A stretch of DNA of 29,142 nt. Origin: an uncultured Odoribacter sp. GTDB taxonomy: Bacteria > Bacteroidota > Bacteroidia > Bacteroidales > Marinifilaceae. Below the pieces are notes generated by a model, which saw only the letters and a program-made list of their open reading frames with translations, was not told the DNA's origin and did not search any database. Position numbers and translations under genes: made by a program. Location: NCBI GenBank assembly GCA_910578105.1, contig CAJTPD010000015.1:1-29142 (forward strand). Direction: 5' to 3'. Positions 16,307-25,030 of the stretch are shown in pieces. Position 1 is the first letter of the stretch; every line of letters begins with the position of its first letter.

Positions 16307-17947
16307 TTATTTGCGTATCTTAACCAACAATTCTTCTATATTCCCGGTTTTATCTTCTACTGTAATTTTCACTTCGTTAAGACAATCATTATCAAATACA
16401 GGCTCGGTCAGACTACACTGCAATAAATCAATCCGGGGATCATAAGTAAACAAACACCATTTCCCGTTGACCTCTCCCCGATAAGTTGCAATTCCGGAAA
16501 GATTATCTTTAATCTTAAACCGCAAAGTACGGTCCGGAAACTTCCCTAAAAAAGTAATCTGAGGCTTTTCGTGGTCCTCTGCCACTGTATAACGACTCAA
16601 ATAACCAATCCAGGCTTCAAGGGCATCCGGTGTCCGGATGGTCTCTACCGGAATCCGGCAACCGTTATTATCCACTTCACAAATCACTGCGTGCGAATCA
16701 AATGCACCGGCAATCCGCATCCGCCCTTTCTTAAACAAAGGAGTGTCCTGAGACGACAAAACAAAAACATCCTGCCCGGTCACTGTATCTTTTTCAATCC
16801 TTAAATCTTTCCGCACAGAAGAGAACAAAGTTCCGGCGGCCAATTCCACCCTGCAATCAGCCAACTCCAACACATGAGGCTCATCGTATCTCAATATCTC
16901 TTTTTTCTCTGCACTCCCGGACTTTCCTCCTTTCAACTGCAACTTCACATGACTCCGGTTTCCATTAATATCCGCCAACTCTATCTGCACACTCACCAAA
17001 CTATCCTCAACTACCGATATACATCCTTGCTCAAAATTTCGGATTCCCAAAAACTGCTCTTGATAATTTCCGAAACAACGATACACCGTCTCACGTTTCT
17101 TATAACAATTAAAATCCTTTACTTCGTTAATAAAACATCCTTGCTCAAAGGAACAGGAATCCATCTGTAAAGTAAAAAGCGTATCCCTATCCGCCACTAA
17201 CTTTATCTGATAAACTCCCAGTTTATTCCAGGAGCCCTCCATATAATCGGTTATATATAACCCGACTCCGATTTTACCCGCCGGTACTGTAAGTTTCCCG
17301 GCTATATACTGCCCTTTTCCCAACGCCTTTAAACCATACGACCGGAACAAATCCACACACCCCTCATCAGAAATTGTATATAAATAAAGTTTCCGTACAA
17401 CAGGTGCCTTAGTATCCCGGATTGAATAGAAAAGTAAAGGATTTAAAGTACGTTCCGTTTCAGTATTCCTCACTTCAAAATGCAAATGAGGTCCTCCCGA
17501 TGTACCGGTATTTCCGCTATATGCAATGGTATCGCCTTGTTTAAAATAAAGCCTGTAAGACTTAAAATCCTCATCTATCCGGAAACTTTCACGCCGATAC
17601 TGCAACTCCCGCACCAATTTTGTAACCGCAGGAACAAAACGCTCCAAATGCCCATATACAGTAGTTGTTCCGTCCGGATGCTCCACATACAAAGCCTGAC
17701 CATATCCTGTCGGGGAAACACTTACACGAGCCAATATTCCGTCTTTTACACAAATCACCGGCCAGCCAACCACACCACCGGTCCGGATATCAATACCGGA
17801 ATGAAAATGTGTAGCTCGTAATTCCCCGAAATTCCCACTCAATAAAATAGCATTCCGTACCGGTTTTGCAAATTCCTGAACCTGTCCTTTTAAAGGAATC
17901 ACAATCAAATAATTAAACAAAAAAAACAGAATATATTTCCATAACAT
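16307..17947 (-). CDS. M23-family metallopeptidase, exported
   Basis: The protein has 546 residues. A signal peptide (about residues 1-22) indicates a periplasmic location. The LytM/M23 domain covers about residues 35-170 and has intact zinc ligands: His49 and Asp53 in HFHSGID, and His154/His156 in GGPHLHFEV. Such enzymes cut peptide crosslinks in peptidoglycan. An insertion of about 45 residues separates YGHLERF from the GDTIAYSGNTG segment. The remaining 375 residues are beta-rich and not recognised; part of them (YTVAEDHEKPQITFLG, IKDNLSGI) looks Ig-like. The gene is divergent from the zapA cluster. Confidence 0.9.
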   Translation of the reverse strand: MLWKYILFFLFNYLIVIPLKGQVQEFAKPVRNAILLSGNFGELRATHFHSGIDIRTGGVVGWPVICVKDGILARVSVSPTGYGQALYVEHPDGTTTVYGHLERFVPAVTKLVRELQYRRESFRIDEDFKSYRLYFKQGDTIAYSGNTGTSGGPHLHFEVRNTETERTLNPLLFYSIRDTKAPVVRKLYLYTISDEGCVDLFRSYGLKALGKGQYIAGKLTVPAGKIGVGLYITDYMEGSWNKLGVYQIKLVADRDTLFTLQMDSCSFEQGCFINEVKDFNCYKKRETVYRCFGNYQEQFLGIRNFEQGCISVVEDSLVSVQIELADINGNRSHVKLQLKGGKSGSAEKKEILRYDEPHVLELADCRVELAAGTLFSSVRKDLRIEKDTVTGQDVFVLSSQDTPLFKKGRMRIAGAFDSHAVICEVDNNGCRIPVETIRTPDALEAWIGYLSRYTVAEDHEKPQITFLGKFPDRTLRFKIKDNLSGIATYRGEVNGKWCLFTYDPRIDLLQCSLTEPVFDNDCLNEVKITVEDKTGNIEELLVKIRK

Positions 17948-17986
17948 GGCATTTCAGGTTTTAAAAAAATTATTAATTTTCAACTG

Positions 17987-18016
17987 CAAATATATCAACA
18001 CTCTTGATAATTTAAA
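17987..18016 (-). promoter_or_regulatory. Probable promoter of the M23 peptidase gene
   Basis: On the minus strand TATATTTG (17987-17994) is a perfect -7 box. The best -33 box is TTTA with an 18-nt spacer (18013-18016), slightly short. It overlaps the divergent zapA-operon promoter, so the two may compete. Confidence 0.4.
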
Positions 18017-18034
18017 GAATAAATTTTATCTTTG
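18003..18034 (+). promoter_or_regulatory. Promoter of the coiled-coil protein-zapA operon
   Basis: CTTG (18003-18006), a 20-nt spacer and TATCTTTG (18027-18034) match the Bacteroidetes consensus with one mismatch. The expected start is about 12 nt upstream of the ATG. Confidence 0.6.
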
Positions 18035-18052
18035 TCAAGTAAAGATTAGGTT

Positions 18053-18343
18053 ATGGCAGCAAAACACGATGCCGTTATAAACGAGCTGAACTTTAAAATA
18101 GATAAATTAATAAAACGATATATATCCTCTCTGGAACAAAACAAAAGTCTGGAAAGCAAAATAGAAAGTCTGCAATCCGAACTGGAACAAATGAACAGAG
18201 AGAACAAAGCATTAAACGAAAAATTAAAAACAACCAAAGTGGCAAACGCAATTTCCGGAGGAAACGGAAGTTATGAAGCGAAAATGCGTATAAACCAATT
18301 GGTGCGGGAGATTGATAAATGTATTGCTCTTTTGAATAATTAA
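18053..18343 (+). CDS. Small coiled-coil protein upstream of zapA
   Basis: The protein has 96 residues. Residues 8-65 form a long heptad-rich, Glu/Lys-rich coiled coil. A short Gly/Asn linker (ISGGNGSY) follows, then a second helix with the segment INQLVREIDKCIALLNN. There is no signal peptide or membrane segment. The stop is 3 bp before the zapA start, so translation is probably coupled. Position, size and composition suggest a partner of ZapA in cell division (ZapB-like in character), but no sequence signature proves it. Confidence 0.75.
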   Translation: MAAKHDAVINELNFKIDKLIKRYISSLEQNKSLESKIESLQSELEQMNRENKALNEKLKTTKVANAISGGNGSYEAKMRINQLVREIDKCIALLNN

Positions 18344-18346
18344 AAT

Positions 18347-18616
18347 ATGTCTGAAAAACGCAACATTAATTTAATCATTGCCGATATTCCGTTAAATCTG
18401 AATATTACTGCATCAGATGAAGAAATTATCCGGAAAGCAGCGAAAGAAATTAATGAACGCGTTCTAAAATATAAATCGGCAAATAGTGAGCCGGAACCAT
18501 TCTATTTTTTAGCTTATGTTTCACTGCTGCATACGATAAAAATGTTACAGCAAGAACAAAAATTTAGCGAAATAGAAGCTATTAATTCAAAACTGGATGA
18601 GTTCATCAGAGAGTGA
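18347..18616 (+). CDS. zapA: Cell division protein ZapA-like
   Basis: The protein has 89 residues. ZapA proteins bind FtsZ and bundle its filaments at the division site. The short N-terminal beta domain (NINLIIADIPLNLNITASDEE) is followed by I-R-K-A-A-K-E-I-N-E-R and a long C-terminal helix (FLAYVSLLHTIKMLQQEQ) that would form the dimer coiled coil. It follows the coiled-coil gene by 3 bp and precedes a 6S-like RNA. The zapA-ssrS order is also known from Proteobacteria, which supports both calls. Confidence 0.85.
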   Translation: MSEKRNINLIIADIPLNLNITASDEEIIRKAAKEINERVLKYKSANSEPEPFYFLAYVSLLHTIKMLQQEQKFSEIEAINSKLDEFIRE

Positions 18617-18639
18617 GTCAAGAGTTCTTTGAATAAAAA

Positions 18640-18826
18640 TATTCCCGCATTATTTCGACTTTAAGCGAAAAACTCAACACTTAAACAATTAGAGCAGACG
18701 CTTATATTTGCACAAGACAGGCCTCAACCTTCGGGTTCCTCCGGGACAGTGGAAGTCTGAATCAAATGGCAGCTCTACCCGTGTCATACAGGGGTTTTAT
18801 TAAAAAGAAATAGTGCGGGTTTTTTT
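18640..18826 (+). ncRNA. ssrS: 6S-like RNA
   Basis: The gap between zapA and rny holds no ORF but a long interrupted hairpin of about 183 nt, close to the 184 nt of E. coli 6S RNA. The ends pair: 18644-18656 with 18807-18819 (13 bp, one G-U pair). Nested inside are UAGAGC/GCUCUA, AUUUG/CAAAU, AGAC/GUCU and a UUCG-capped AACC/GGUU tip. U7 (18820-18826) follows the closing stem, so the stem doubles as terminator. 6S RNA binds housekeeping RNA polymerase by mimicking an open promoter. The call rests on size, shape and the zapA neighbour, since no conserved primary motif can be checked here. A -7-like TTTG at 18628 is a weak promoter candidate. Confidence 0.72.
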
Positions 18827-18872
18827 ATGCAAATATTTAAACTATATTATAAATTCAAATTAATTACAGAAT

Positions 18873-20411
18873 ATGACAACTTTAGGAATAATTACAACGG
18901 TGGTGGCCCTGCTGATCGGAATTGGTATCGGCTGGTTTATCATGAGTCTGGCCATGAAATACCGGGCACAGAACATCATAAAAGAAGCTGAAGCTGAAGC
19001 TGAAGTCATCAAAAAAGATAAAATCTTACAAGCAAAAGAAAAGTTCCTGCAAATCAAAGCAGAACACGAAAAACAAGCGGCTGCCCGGAACAATAAACTG
19101 CTGATGGCGGAAAATAAACTAAAACAGCAGGAAACCGACATATCGCGTAAACTTGAAGAAATACAACGAAAAACAAAAGAAATACAAAACCAGCAAAACA
19201 ATATTGACATCCAGAAAGAGTTAATTGAAAAAAAAGTTGCCGATTTGGACAAAATGAAAAAGCAACAAATTGAACAATTAGAGGCAATCTCCGGAATGTC
19301 AGGTGAACAAGCAAAAGAAAAATTAATCAATTCCCTGAAAGAAGAAGCTGAAACGGAAGCCATCTCTTACGTAAACGAAATCATGGAAGAGGCTAAAATG
19401 ACAGCCAATATGGAAGCCAAAAAAGTGGTTATTAAAACCATTCAACGGGTTGCAACAGAAACCGCAACAGAAAATGCAGTTTCTATTTTCCACATCGATT
19501 CAGACGAAATAAAAGGACGGATTATCGGACGTGAAGGACGTAATATCCGGGCTCTGGAAGCTGCCACCGGAGTTGAAATCATTGTAGACGATACTCCAGA
19601 AGCCATCGTCCTGTCAGGATTTGACCCGGTACGCCGTGAAATTGCCCGTTTATCCTTGCATCAACTGGTAACAGACGGACGTATTCACCCTGCACGCATT
19701 GAAGAAGTCGTAAATAAAGTAAAAAAACAAATTGAAGAAGAGATTATAGAAACAGGTAAACGGACAACGATTGACCTGGGGATACATGGCCTGCATCCGG
19801 AATTGATACGTCTTATCGGTAAAATGAAATACCGTTCATCTTATGGACAAAATCTGTTACAACATGCTCGTGAAACAGCCAACTTATGCGCAATCATGGC
19901 CGCCGAACTGGGACTGAACGTAAAGAAAGCCAAACGTGCCGGCTTGCTTCACGACATCGGTAAAGTACCTGATGACGAACCGGAATTACCACACGCCATC
20001 CTGGGTATGCAATTGGCCGAAAAATACAAAGAAAAACCGGATATTTGCAATGCTATCGGTGCTCACCACGAGGAAATCGAAATGACAACCCTGATAGCAC
20101 CTATAGTTCAGGCTTGTGATGCAATCTCCGGTGCCCGGCCGGGAGCACGCCGCGAAGTAGTCGAATCCTACATCAAACGCCTGAAAGATATGGAAGACCT
20201 GGCTCTCTCCTACAATGGAGTGGTAAAAACTTACGCCATTCAGGCAGGACGCGAACTGCGGGTAGTTGTCGGTAGTGAAAAGATTTCTGACTCTGAAGCT
20301 GAAAAAATCTCATTCGATATAGCCAAACGTATCCAGGACGAAATGACCTATCCCGGACAGGTAAAAGTAACGGTTATTCGCGAAACCCGGGCTATCAACT
20401 ACGCTAAATAA
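18873..20411 (+). CDS. rny: Ribonuclease Y
   Basis: The protein has 512 residues, the usual length. RNase Y is a membrane-anchored endoribonuclease that starts mRNA decay. One N-terminal membrane helix (about residues 4-26) is followed by a long charged coiled coil to about residue 200. A KH RNA-binding domain comes next (GRIIGREGRNIRALEAATG), then an HD domain with HARETANLCAIM and the metal-binding GLLHDIGK, and a C-terminal domain with PGQVKVTVIRE. All key residues look intact. A terminator follows. Its leader lies directly after the 6S-like RNA, so read-through from that RNA is possible. Confidence 0.97.
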   Translation: MTTLGIITTVVALLIGIGIGWFIMSLAMKYRAQNIIKEAEAEAEVIKKDKILQAKEKFLQIKAEHEKQAAARNNKLLMAENKLKQQETDISRKLEEIQRKTKEIQNQQNNIDIQKELIEKKVADLDKMKKQQIEQLEAISGMSGEQAKEKLINSLKEEAETEAISYVNEIMEEAKMTANMEAKKVVIKTIQRVATETATENAVSIFHIDSDEIKGRIIGREGRNIRALEAATGVEIIVDDTPEAIVLSGFDPVRREIARLSLHQLVTDGRIHPARIEEVVNKVKKQIEEEIIETGKRTTIDLGIHGLHPELIRLIGKMKYRSSYGQNLLQHARETANLCAIMAAELGLNVKKAKRAGLLHDIGKVPDDEPELPHAILGMQLAEKYKEKPDICNAIGAHHEEIEMTTLIAPIVQACDAISGARPGARREVVESYIKRLKDMEDLALSYNGVVKTYAIQAGRELRVVVGSEKISDSEAEKISFDIAKRIQDEMTYPGQVKVTVIRETRAINYAK

Positions 20412-20430
20412 CTAATTCTTAAATTCATAA

Positions 20431-20467
20431 AAAAAACAGTAATCAGTGCATCTGGTTACTGTTTTTT
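20431..20467 (+). terminator. Intrinsic terminator after rny
   Basis: Arms 20431-20446 and 20452-20467 pair almost perfectly (one G-U pair), with a 5-nt loop. The 3' arm ends in T6. Confidence 0.8.
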
Positions 20468-20536
20468 ATTTTAGATTTTCAATCCACAATCACCAATGCA
20501 GCACCTAAAATAGCACAAATAAATTTACCCCTTGTG

Positions 20537-20568
20537 TTTGGTTTGTAAAACAAACATCGCTAAATTTG
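20537..20568 (+). promoter_or_regulatory. Promoter of the nucleoside phosphorylase gene, with a palindrome in the spacer
   Basis: TTTG (20537-20540), a 20-nt spacer and TAAATTTG (20561-20568) fit the consensus exactly. The spacer contains the palindrome GTTTGT-aaa-ACAAAC (20541-20555), placed where a repressor dimer could block polymerase. No regulator gene is nearby. Confidence 0.7.
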
Positions 20569-20595
20569 GATTCGTTTAAAGCATAAACAAACATT

Positions 20596-21474
20596 ATGAC
20601 CCCTATTCCATCTTCAGAACTGCTAATCAATCCGGATGGCAGTATTTTTCACCTCCATCTTTTACCGGAAGACCTGGCGGATGATATTATTTTGGTTGGC
20701 GACCCCGGACGTGTGGAAACTATTGCTTCTCATTTCGACCAAATCGAATTAAAAAAAAACAACCGGGAATTTTATACCATCACGGGAAACTATAAAGGAC
20801 ATCGGTTCAGCGTTATCTCTACCGGCATCGGTCCTGATAATATTGACATCGTAATCAATGAACTGGATGCCCTCGCCCATATTGATTTGAAAACACAACA
20901 AATAAAACCGGCGGGACGGACACTTAATATCATCCGGATTGGCACCTCAGGAGCTGTACAAGCTGATATTCCAGTGAATTCATTTGTCATTTCTGAAAAA
21001 AGCATCGGTTGTGACGGAGTCTTACGATTTTATGCAGACAATGAATCCGTATGTGATTCATCTTTCGAAGAAGCTTTTATCCGGCACTGCCACTGGACGC
21101 CTTTAGCTGCCCGGCCCTATGTTGTAACTGCCACCCCGGAATTAGTCAGTCGCCTGCACGACAATAAGCACACCATTAAAGGAGTGACTCTTACTGCAGT
21201 AGGTTTTTATGGCCCACAAGGACGTGTCCTCCGGATTCCGTTAGCCATGCCCGGCATCAATGACCGGATTACCGGATTCCGTTTCAACGAATACAAAGTC
21301 ACCAATTATGAAATGGAAAGTGCAGCTATTACAGGACTATGTAATCTGCTGGGACACCATACCGCAACCATCTGCCTAATCATAGCCAATCGGATAACAG
21401 GAACAGGGACAACAGACTATCATAGTTATATGAATAAATTGATTCTATATACTTTAGACCGGCTGACACAATAA
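20596..21474 (+). CDS. Nucleoside phosphorylase, probably uridine phosphorylase type
   Basis: The protein has 292 residues. It cleaves a nucleoside with phosphate to a free base and pentose 1-phosphate. Signatures of the PNP/UDP phosphorylase family are the phosphate loop GDPGRVE, the central IRIGTSGAVQ and the ribose/base-binding NYEMESAA. The last of these and the overall length favour uridine phosphorylase, but purine activity cannot be excluded. The protein is longer than the E. coli enzyme (253), mainly through an N-terminal extension and internal insertions. Gene order suggests it may be read with the DUF4293 gene 51 bp downstream. Confidence 0.88.
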   Translation: MTPIPSSELLINPDGSIFHLHLLPEDLADDIILVGDPGRVETIASHFDQIELKKNNREFYTITGNYKGHRFSVISTGIGPDNIDIVINELDALAHIDLKTQQIKPAGRTLNIIRIGTSGAVQADIPVNSFVISEKSIGCDGVLRFYADNESVCDSSFEEAFIRHCHWTPLAARPYVVTATPELVSRLHDNKHTIKGVTLTAVGFYGPQGRVLRIPLAMPGINDRITGFRFNEYKVTNYEMESAAITGLCNLLGHHTATICLIIANRITGTGTTDYHSYMNKLILYTLDRLTQ

Positions 21475-21525
21475 AATTATTTCTGTGATTTAATAATCAA
21501 TAAACTAAAACCAATTAAAATTACT

Positions 21526-22020
21526 ATGATACAACGCATTCAATCTCTTTTTCTGCTATGTACCGCTATCGTAACAGGTATTATGTTTTTCATCCCGGTG
21601 GCCAGTATCCCTGTAAATAATGCGATATGTGACTTTTATACCACTAAAATCATTCAGCTCAGTCCCAAAAACCAATTTATCATGTGGAACTGGCCTTCAA
21701 TGATATTAAACATTTCCATCACAACTTTAGCTATACTGACCATCTTTGTACACAAAAAAAAGTCCAAAACCATAAAACCTACTCTCTTCCTCCAGTTCAG
21801 GCTGGCAACAATCAATATCGTATTACAATTGGGGTTATTCATTCTTTTATGGCTTTTACTAACCAAAAATCTGCCGGAAGAAGTTAGCTTTTTCGGAAGC
21901 CTGCAATATACTCACATCAGTTTCATTTTTCCGATTGTAGGAATGCTCTTCACGTGGCTGGCCATCCGTGGCATCATAAAAGACATTGCTTTACTGAAAT
22001 CTTTCGACAGAATCAGATAA
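21526..22020 (+). CDS. DUF4293 integral membrane protein
   Basis: The protein has 164 residues with four predicted membrane helices (about residues 8-27, 50-70, 88-107 and 124-146). The start MIQRIQSLFLL is typical of the DUF4293 family, found in Bacteroidetes. The second loop is basic (HKKKSKTIKP), which places it in the cytoplasm. The function of the family is unknown. Neighbours are a nucleoside phosphorylase before it and a secreted dipeptidase after it; neither gives a clear hint. Confidence 0.82.
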   Translation: MIQRIQSLFLLCTAIVTGIMFFIPVASIPVNNAICDFYTTKIIQLSPKNQFIMWNWPSMILNISITTLAILTIFVHKKKSKTIKPTLFLQFRLATINIVLQLGLFILLWLLLTKNLPEEVSFFGSLQYTHISFIFPIVGMLFTWLAIRGIIKDIALLKSFDRIR

Positions 22021-22069
22021 ATCCAATTCTTATACACCTTAACATTACAAAATCAATCACATAACAATT

Positions 22070-23764
22070 ATGTATAAATTTTACTTCTTCACCTTTTTAC
22101 TGATTGCCGGAACTATTCTGAAAGTTTCAGCCTGTACCAATTTCCTGCTGACAAAAGGAACAACACAAGACGGTTCAACTATGATTACCTATTCTGCTGA
22201 TTCCCACGTCCTGTATGGCGAATTATACCATTGGCCTGCCGGAACATGGCCTGCCGGAACCATGATGGATATATACGAATGGGATACCGGAAAATTCCTG
22301 GGTAAAATCCCTCAAGCCTCCCAAACTTACAATGTAGTAGGCAACATGAACGAACATCAATTGGCCATCGGTGAAACTACTTTCGGAGGACGCGAAATCT
22401 TGTCACAACAACCCGGAGCAATCATGGACTACGGAAGTCTCATCTATGTCACTCTCCAACGCGCCAAAACAGCCCGCGAAGCCATCGTTGTGATGACAGA
22501 CCTGGTCGAAAAATATGGTTATGCCAGCAGTGGAGAATCATTCTCAATCTGTGACCCGCATGAAGTATGGATACTGGAAATGATCGGTAAAGGAGAAGGT
22601 GAAAAAGGAGCCGTATGGGTAGGCCGTATGATTCCCGACGGATATGTATGTGCCCACGCCAATCAGGCCCGGATTACCACTTTCCCATTGGAAGGAAAAA
22701 CATCAATATCTTCCGACCGGATGAAAAAAATCTATGACAAAGAAATCACCACAGTGTATTCTAAAGATGTCATCTCTTTTGCCAAACAAAAAGGCTTTTA
22801 CCCTCAGGACGCCAAAAATTCCGGATTCAGCTTTTCAGATACCTATGCACCGGTAGATTTCAGCGGCGCAAGAGCCTGTGAAATCCGGGTTTGGGCTTTT
22901 TTTAATGCCGTAAATCCGGACATGGCACAATACTGGGACTATGCCAAAGGAAAAATTGAACGCGATGACAAAGGTTACGCCACCAATCGGATGCCTTTGT
23001 GGATCAAACCTTCACGGAAAATAGACCTCCTGCAAGTGATGGATTTTATGCGCGACCATTTAGAGGGAACAGAACTGGATATGAGCAAAGACCCGGGCGC
23101 AGGCCCGTATGAATGTCCTTACCGGTGGCGGCCAATGAGTTTTAAAGTTGACGGCAAGGAATATGTACACGAACGCGCAACAGCAACGCAACAAACCGGC
23201 TTTACTTTCGTTTCCCAAAGCCGCAGTTGGTTACCCGATGCTGTCGGAGGTATTTTGTGGTTCGGAGTAGACGATGCTGCCAGCACTGTATATTTCCCAA
23301 TGTATTCTTGCTCAACACGCGTTCCTTATGCTTATGCTGTCGGTAACGGGAATATGATGGAATTCACTACAAAAGCAGCATTCTGGGTGTTTAATCAGGT
23401 AACAAACCTGGCTTATACCCGTTATAATGCCATTCATCCGGAAATCCGTAAAAAACAAAAAGCACTGGAAACTCAGTACAAAAATTTCGTACAACTGATT
23501 GATGCCGGAGCAAAAGACATGTATAGCCAAAACAAAGAGTTGACCGTTGCTTACCTTACCGACTTTTCCTGTAACACAGGCAACCAACTTGTAGACACTT
23601 GGCGCGATTTCTATGGTTATCTGTTCTGCCGCTATATGGATGGCAACATCAAGACTGCTGTCCCCGGAGAAAAAAATCCCAAAGTAGAACAACCCGCCCT
23701 GCCCGAATGGTATCTCCGGACCATCATCGAAAAAGCCGGAGATAAACTTCAGGTAATCAAATAA
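22070..23764 (+). CDS. C69-family dipeptidase, exported
   Basis: The protein has 564 residues. A signal peptide (residues 1-21, ending VSA) would be removed to expose Cys22 (ACTNFLLTKG). In peptidase family C69 (N-terminal nucleophile fold) this is the catalytic residue. Conserved segments such as TYSADSH, NEHQLAIGETTFGGRE, YASSGESFSI and WILEMIGKGEGEKGAVWVGR are present. Such enzymes hydrolyse dipeptides in the periplasm or outside the cell, feeding peptide use. An oddity is a 15-bp tandem duplication at 22232-22261 that encodes WPAGT twice (residues 55-64). A clear terminator follows the gene. Confidence 0.93.
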   Translation: MYKFYFFTFLLIAGTILKVSACTNFLLTKGTTQDGSTMITYSADSHVLYGELYHWPAGTWPAGTMMDIYEWDTGKFLGKIPQASQTYNVVGNMNEHQLAIGETTFGGREILSQQPGAIMDYGSLIYVTLQRAKTAREAIVVMTDLVEKYGYASSGESFSICDPHEVWILEMIGKGEGEKGAVWVGRMIPDGYVCAHANQARITTFPLEGKTSISSDRMKKIYDKEITTVYSKDVISFAKQKGFYPQDAKNSGFSFSDTYAPVDFSGARACEIRVWAFFNAVNPDMAQYWDYAKGKIERDDKGYATNRMPLWIKPSRKIDLLQVMDFMRDHLEGTELDMSKDPGAGPYECPYRWRPMSFKVDGKEYVHERATATQQTGFTFVSQSRSWLPDAVGGILWFGVDDAASTVYFPMYSCSTRVPYAYAVGNGNMMEFTTKAAFWVFNQVTNLAYTRYNAIHPEIRKKQKALETQYKNFVQLIDAGAKDMYSQNKELTVAYLTDFSCNTGNQLVDTWRDFYGYLFCRYMDGNIKTAVPGEKNPKVEQPALPEWYLRTIIEKAGDKLQVIK

Positions 23765-23786
23765 AGGAAATTTGATAATCTTTTTT

Positions 23787-23836
23787 ACTGCACTTCAAAA
23801 TTCTTATATCTGAGATTTAGAAGTGCAGTTTATTTT
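23787..23836 (+). terminator. Terminator after the C69 dipeptidase gene
   Basis: Arms ACTGCACTTC (23787-23796) and GAAGTGCAGT (23820-23829) pair perfectly. The loop is 23 nt and a T-rich tail (TTATTTTT) follows. The remaining 146 bases up to the next gene hold nothing I recognise. Confidence 0.7.
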
Positions 23837-23982
23837 TCCGGAAAAGCAAGGAAAACAAATTCCAATAAATCAAGCCACAAAAAAGCAGGAAACCTTCAGT
23901 TGGAAAAGACTTGGGAATCCAAACCAACCGCAGTTCCCCGCTCTGTTATAAATACAATTTCCAATCGCCCCTTTATCTCAAC

Positions 23983-25026
23983 CTATTCTCCAAGTACATT
24001 TAAACGAACCAAAGCCGCTTTAGGACACCAACCAATACCATACAATACCTTTTCTTGCTCATCGTAAGCAATCTGAGTCAGGTCCGTATCTACCGGATAG
24101 GTACTGCATACGTTCCCATCCCAGCCTATTTCAATCAAAGTACGGCAATGCTGGAAGTTTTTACTATCCATCCGGTAAGTTTGACCGGAATATAAAGCAT
24201 AGATTTTATTTTCCGTCACACATACATCTGTAAAACCAAAGCGGTTATCCCGGGAATAAACCACAGAAGGCCACTCTTTCTTTTCACGTATTTTTACATG
24301 CGGATAATGATAAACCAATCGCTTCACTAAAGTTATCTCCCCTTCATCAATCCGGCAAACATCCATTACTCCGCTATACATATCAGCACAAATAAAAGCT
24401 CCCCCATCAGGACGTACTTTTAATACATTGCTGGCAAAAAGTATTGATTTTGTGTATTCCTTCAAATCAGAATACTCCGGATGTTCCGGATACTCAATAA
24501 AATAACGAGTTTGTTTTTCTGTTGGGGAATAAAGCATATAACGTCCCTCCGTATAAAGCCCGGTGGATAATATATACTCCCCGGCCTGCACAGCCCACAA
24601 ATGCTTCTGACCTTCCGGTAGCATCACTTGCGCACTTTCTTCGGCTCGAGTCTTAGCTATACCGCCCCGCTTCAACTCTCCCGTAACGAAATTAAGAGCA
24701 GTCCACCCTCCCCGGCCATCAGAAGCCAAAGAATTTAAAAGCGTCGCTTTTCCACTCCGCGTTCGAACCCTTGGAAATAATCCTTCCGATTGACGCGCTT
24801 GCAAATCCACACAATAAATATTATTGGTGTTCATCCGGTCAGAAATAATACATTCCGGTCCGGACTTCAACAAACCTCCCGGTTCTCGAATCCCCAAGGG
24901 GGTCAACTCAGCAATAATTTCAGTCTTCACTTCTTGCCTGTCCACAACAGGCAAAGAATTTTCCTGCATTTCCTGCAATGAACAGGAAGAAAGGAAAAAT
25001 ATTAGGAGATAAGATAGTTTTTTCAT
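23983..25026 (-). CDS. BF3164-like beta-propeller lipoprotein
   Basis: The protein has 347 residues from the ATG at 25026. An upstream in-frame start would add 12 residues overlapping the preceding gene and hide the signal, so the later start is chosen. The lipoprotein signal has the lipobox LSSC (Cys15). The rest is beta-rich with repeated Trp/Tyr-containing strands, consistent with the TolB-like six-bladed propeller family BF3164 of Bacteroidetes. Members often lie beside NVEALA peptides, and here an NVEALA-type gene ends 4 bp upstream, so the two are co-transcribed. The function of the pair is not established. A peptide-binding or display role at the outer membrane is an inference. Confidence 0.78.
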   Translation of the reverse strand: MKKLSYLLIFFLSSCSLQEMQENSLPVVDRQEVKTEIIAELTPLGIREPGGLLKSGPECIISDRMNTNNIYCVDLQARQSEGLFPRVRTRSGKATLLNSLASDGRGGWTALNFVTGELKRGGIAKTRAEESAQVMLPEGQKHLWAVQAGEYILSTGLYTEGRYMLYSPTEKQTRYFIEYPEHPEYSDLKEYTKSILFASNVLKVRPDGGAFICADMYSGVMDVCRIDEGEITLVKRLVYHYPHVKIREKKEWPSVVYSRDNRFGFTDVCVTENKIYALYSGQTYRMDSKNFQHCRTLIEIGWDGNVCSTYPVDTDLTQIAYDEQEKVLYGIGWCPKAALVRLNVLGE

Positions 25027-25030
25027 TTTA

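Noticed and set aside
18640..18826. Signal recognition particle RNA or tmRNA as the identity of the zapA-rny RNA
   Set aside because: The SRP GGAAGCAGCC-type loop and the tmRNA tRNA-like ends are absent; overall shape and context fit 6S RNA better.
18860..19363. 167-codon ORF antisense to rny
   Set aside because: It is a Ser/Phe/Cys-rich mirror of the coiled-coil coding region; rny on the other strand is unambiguous.
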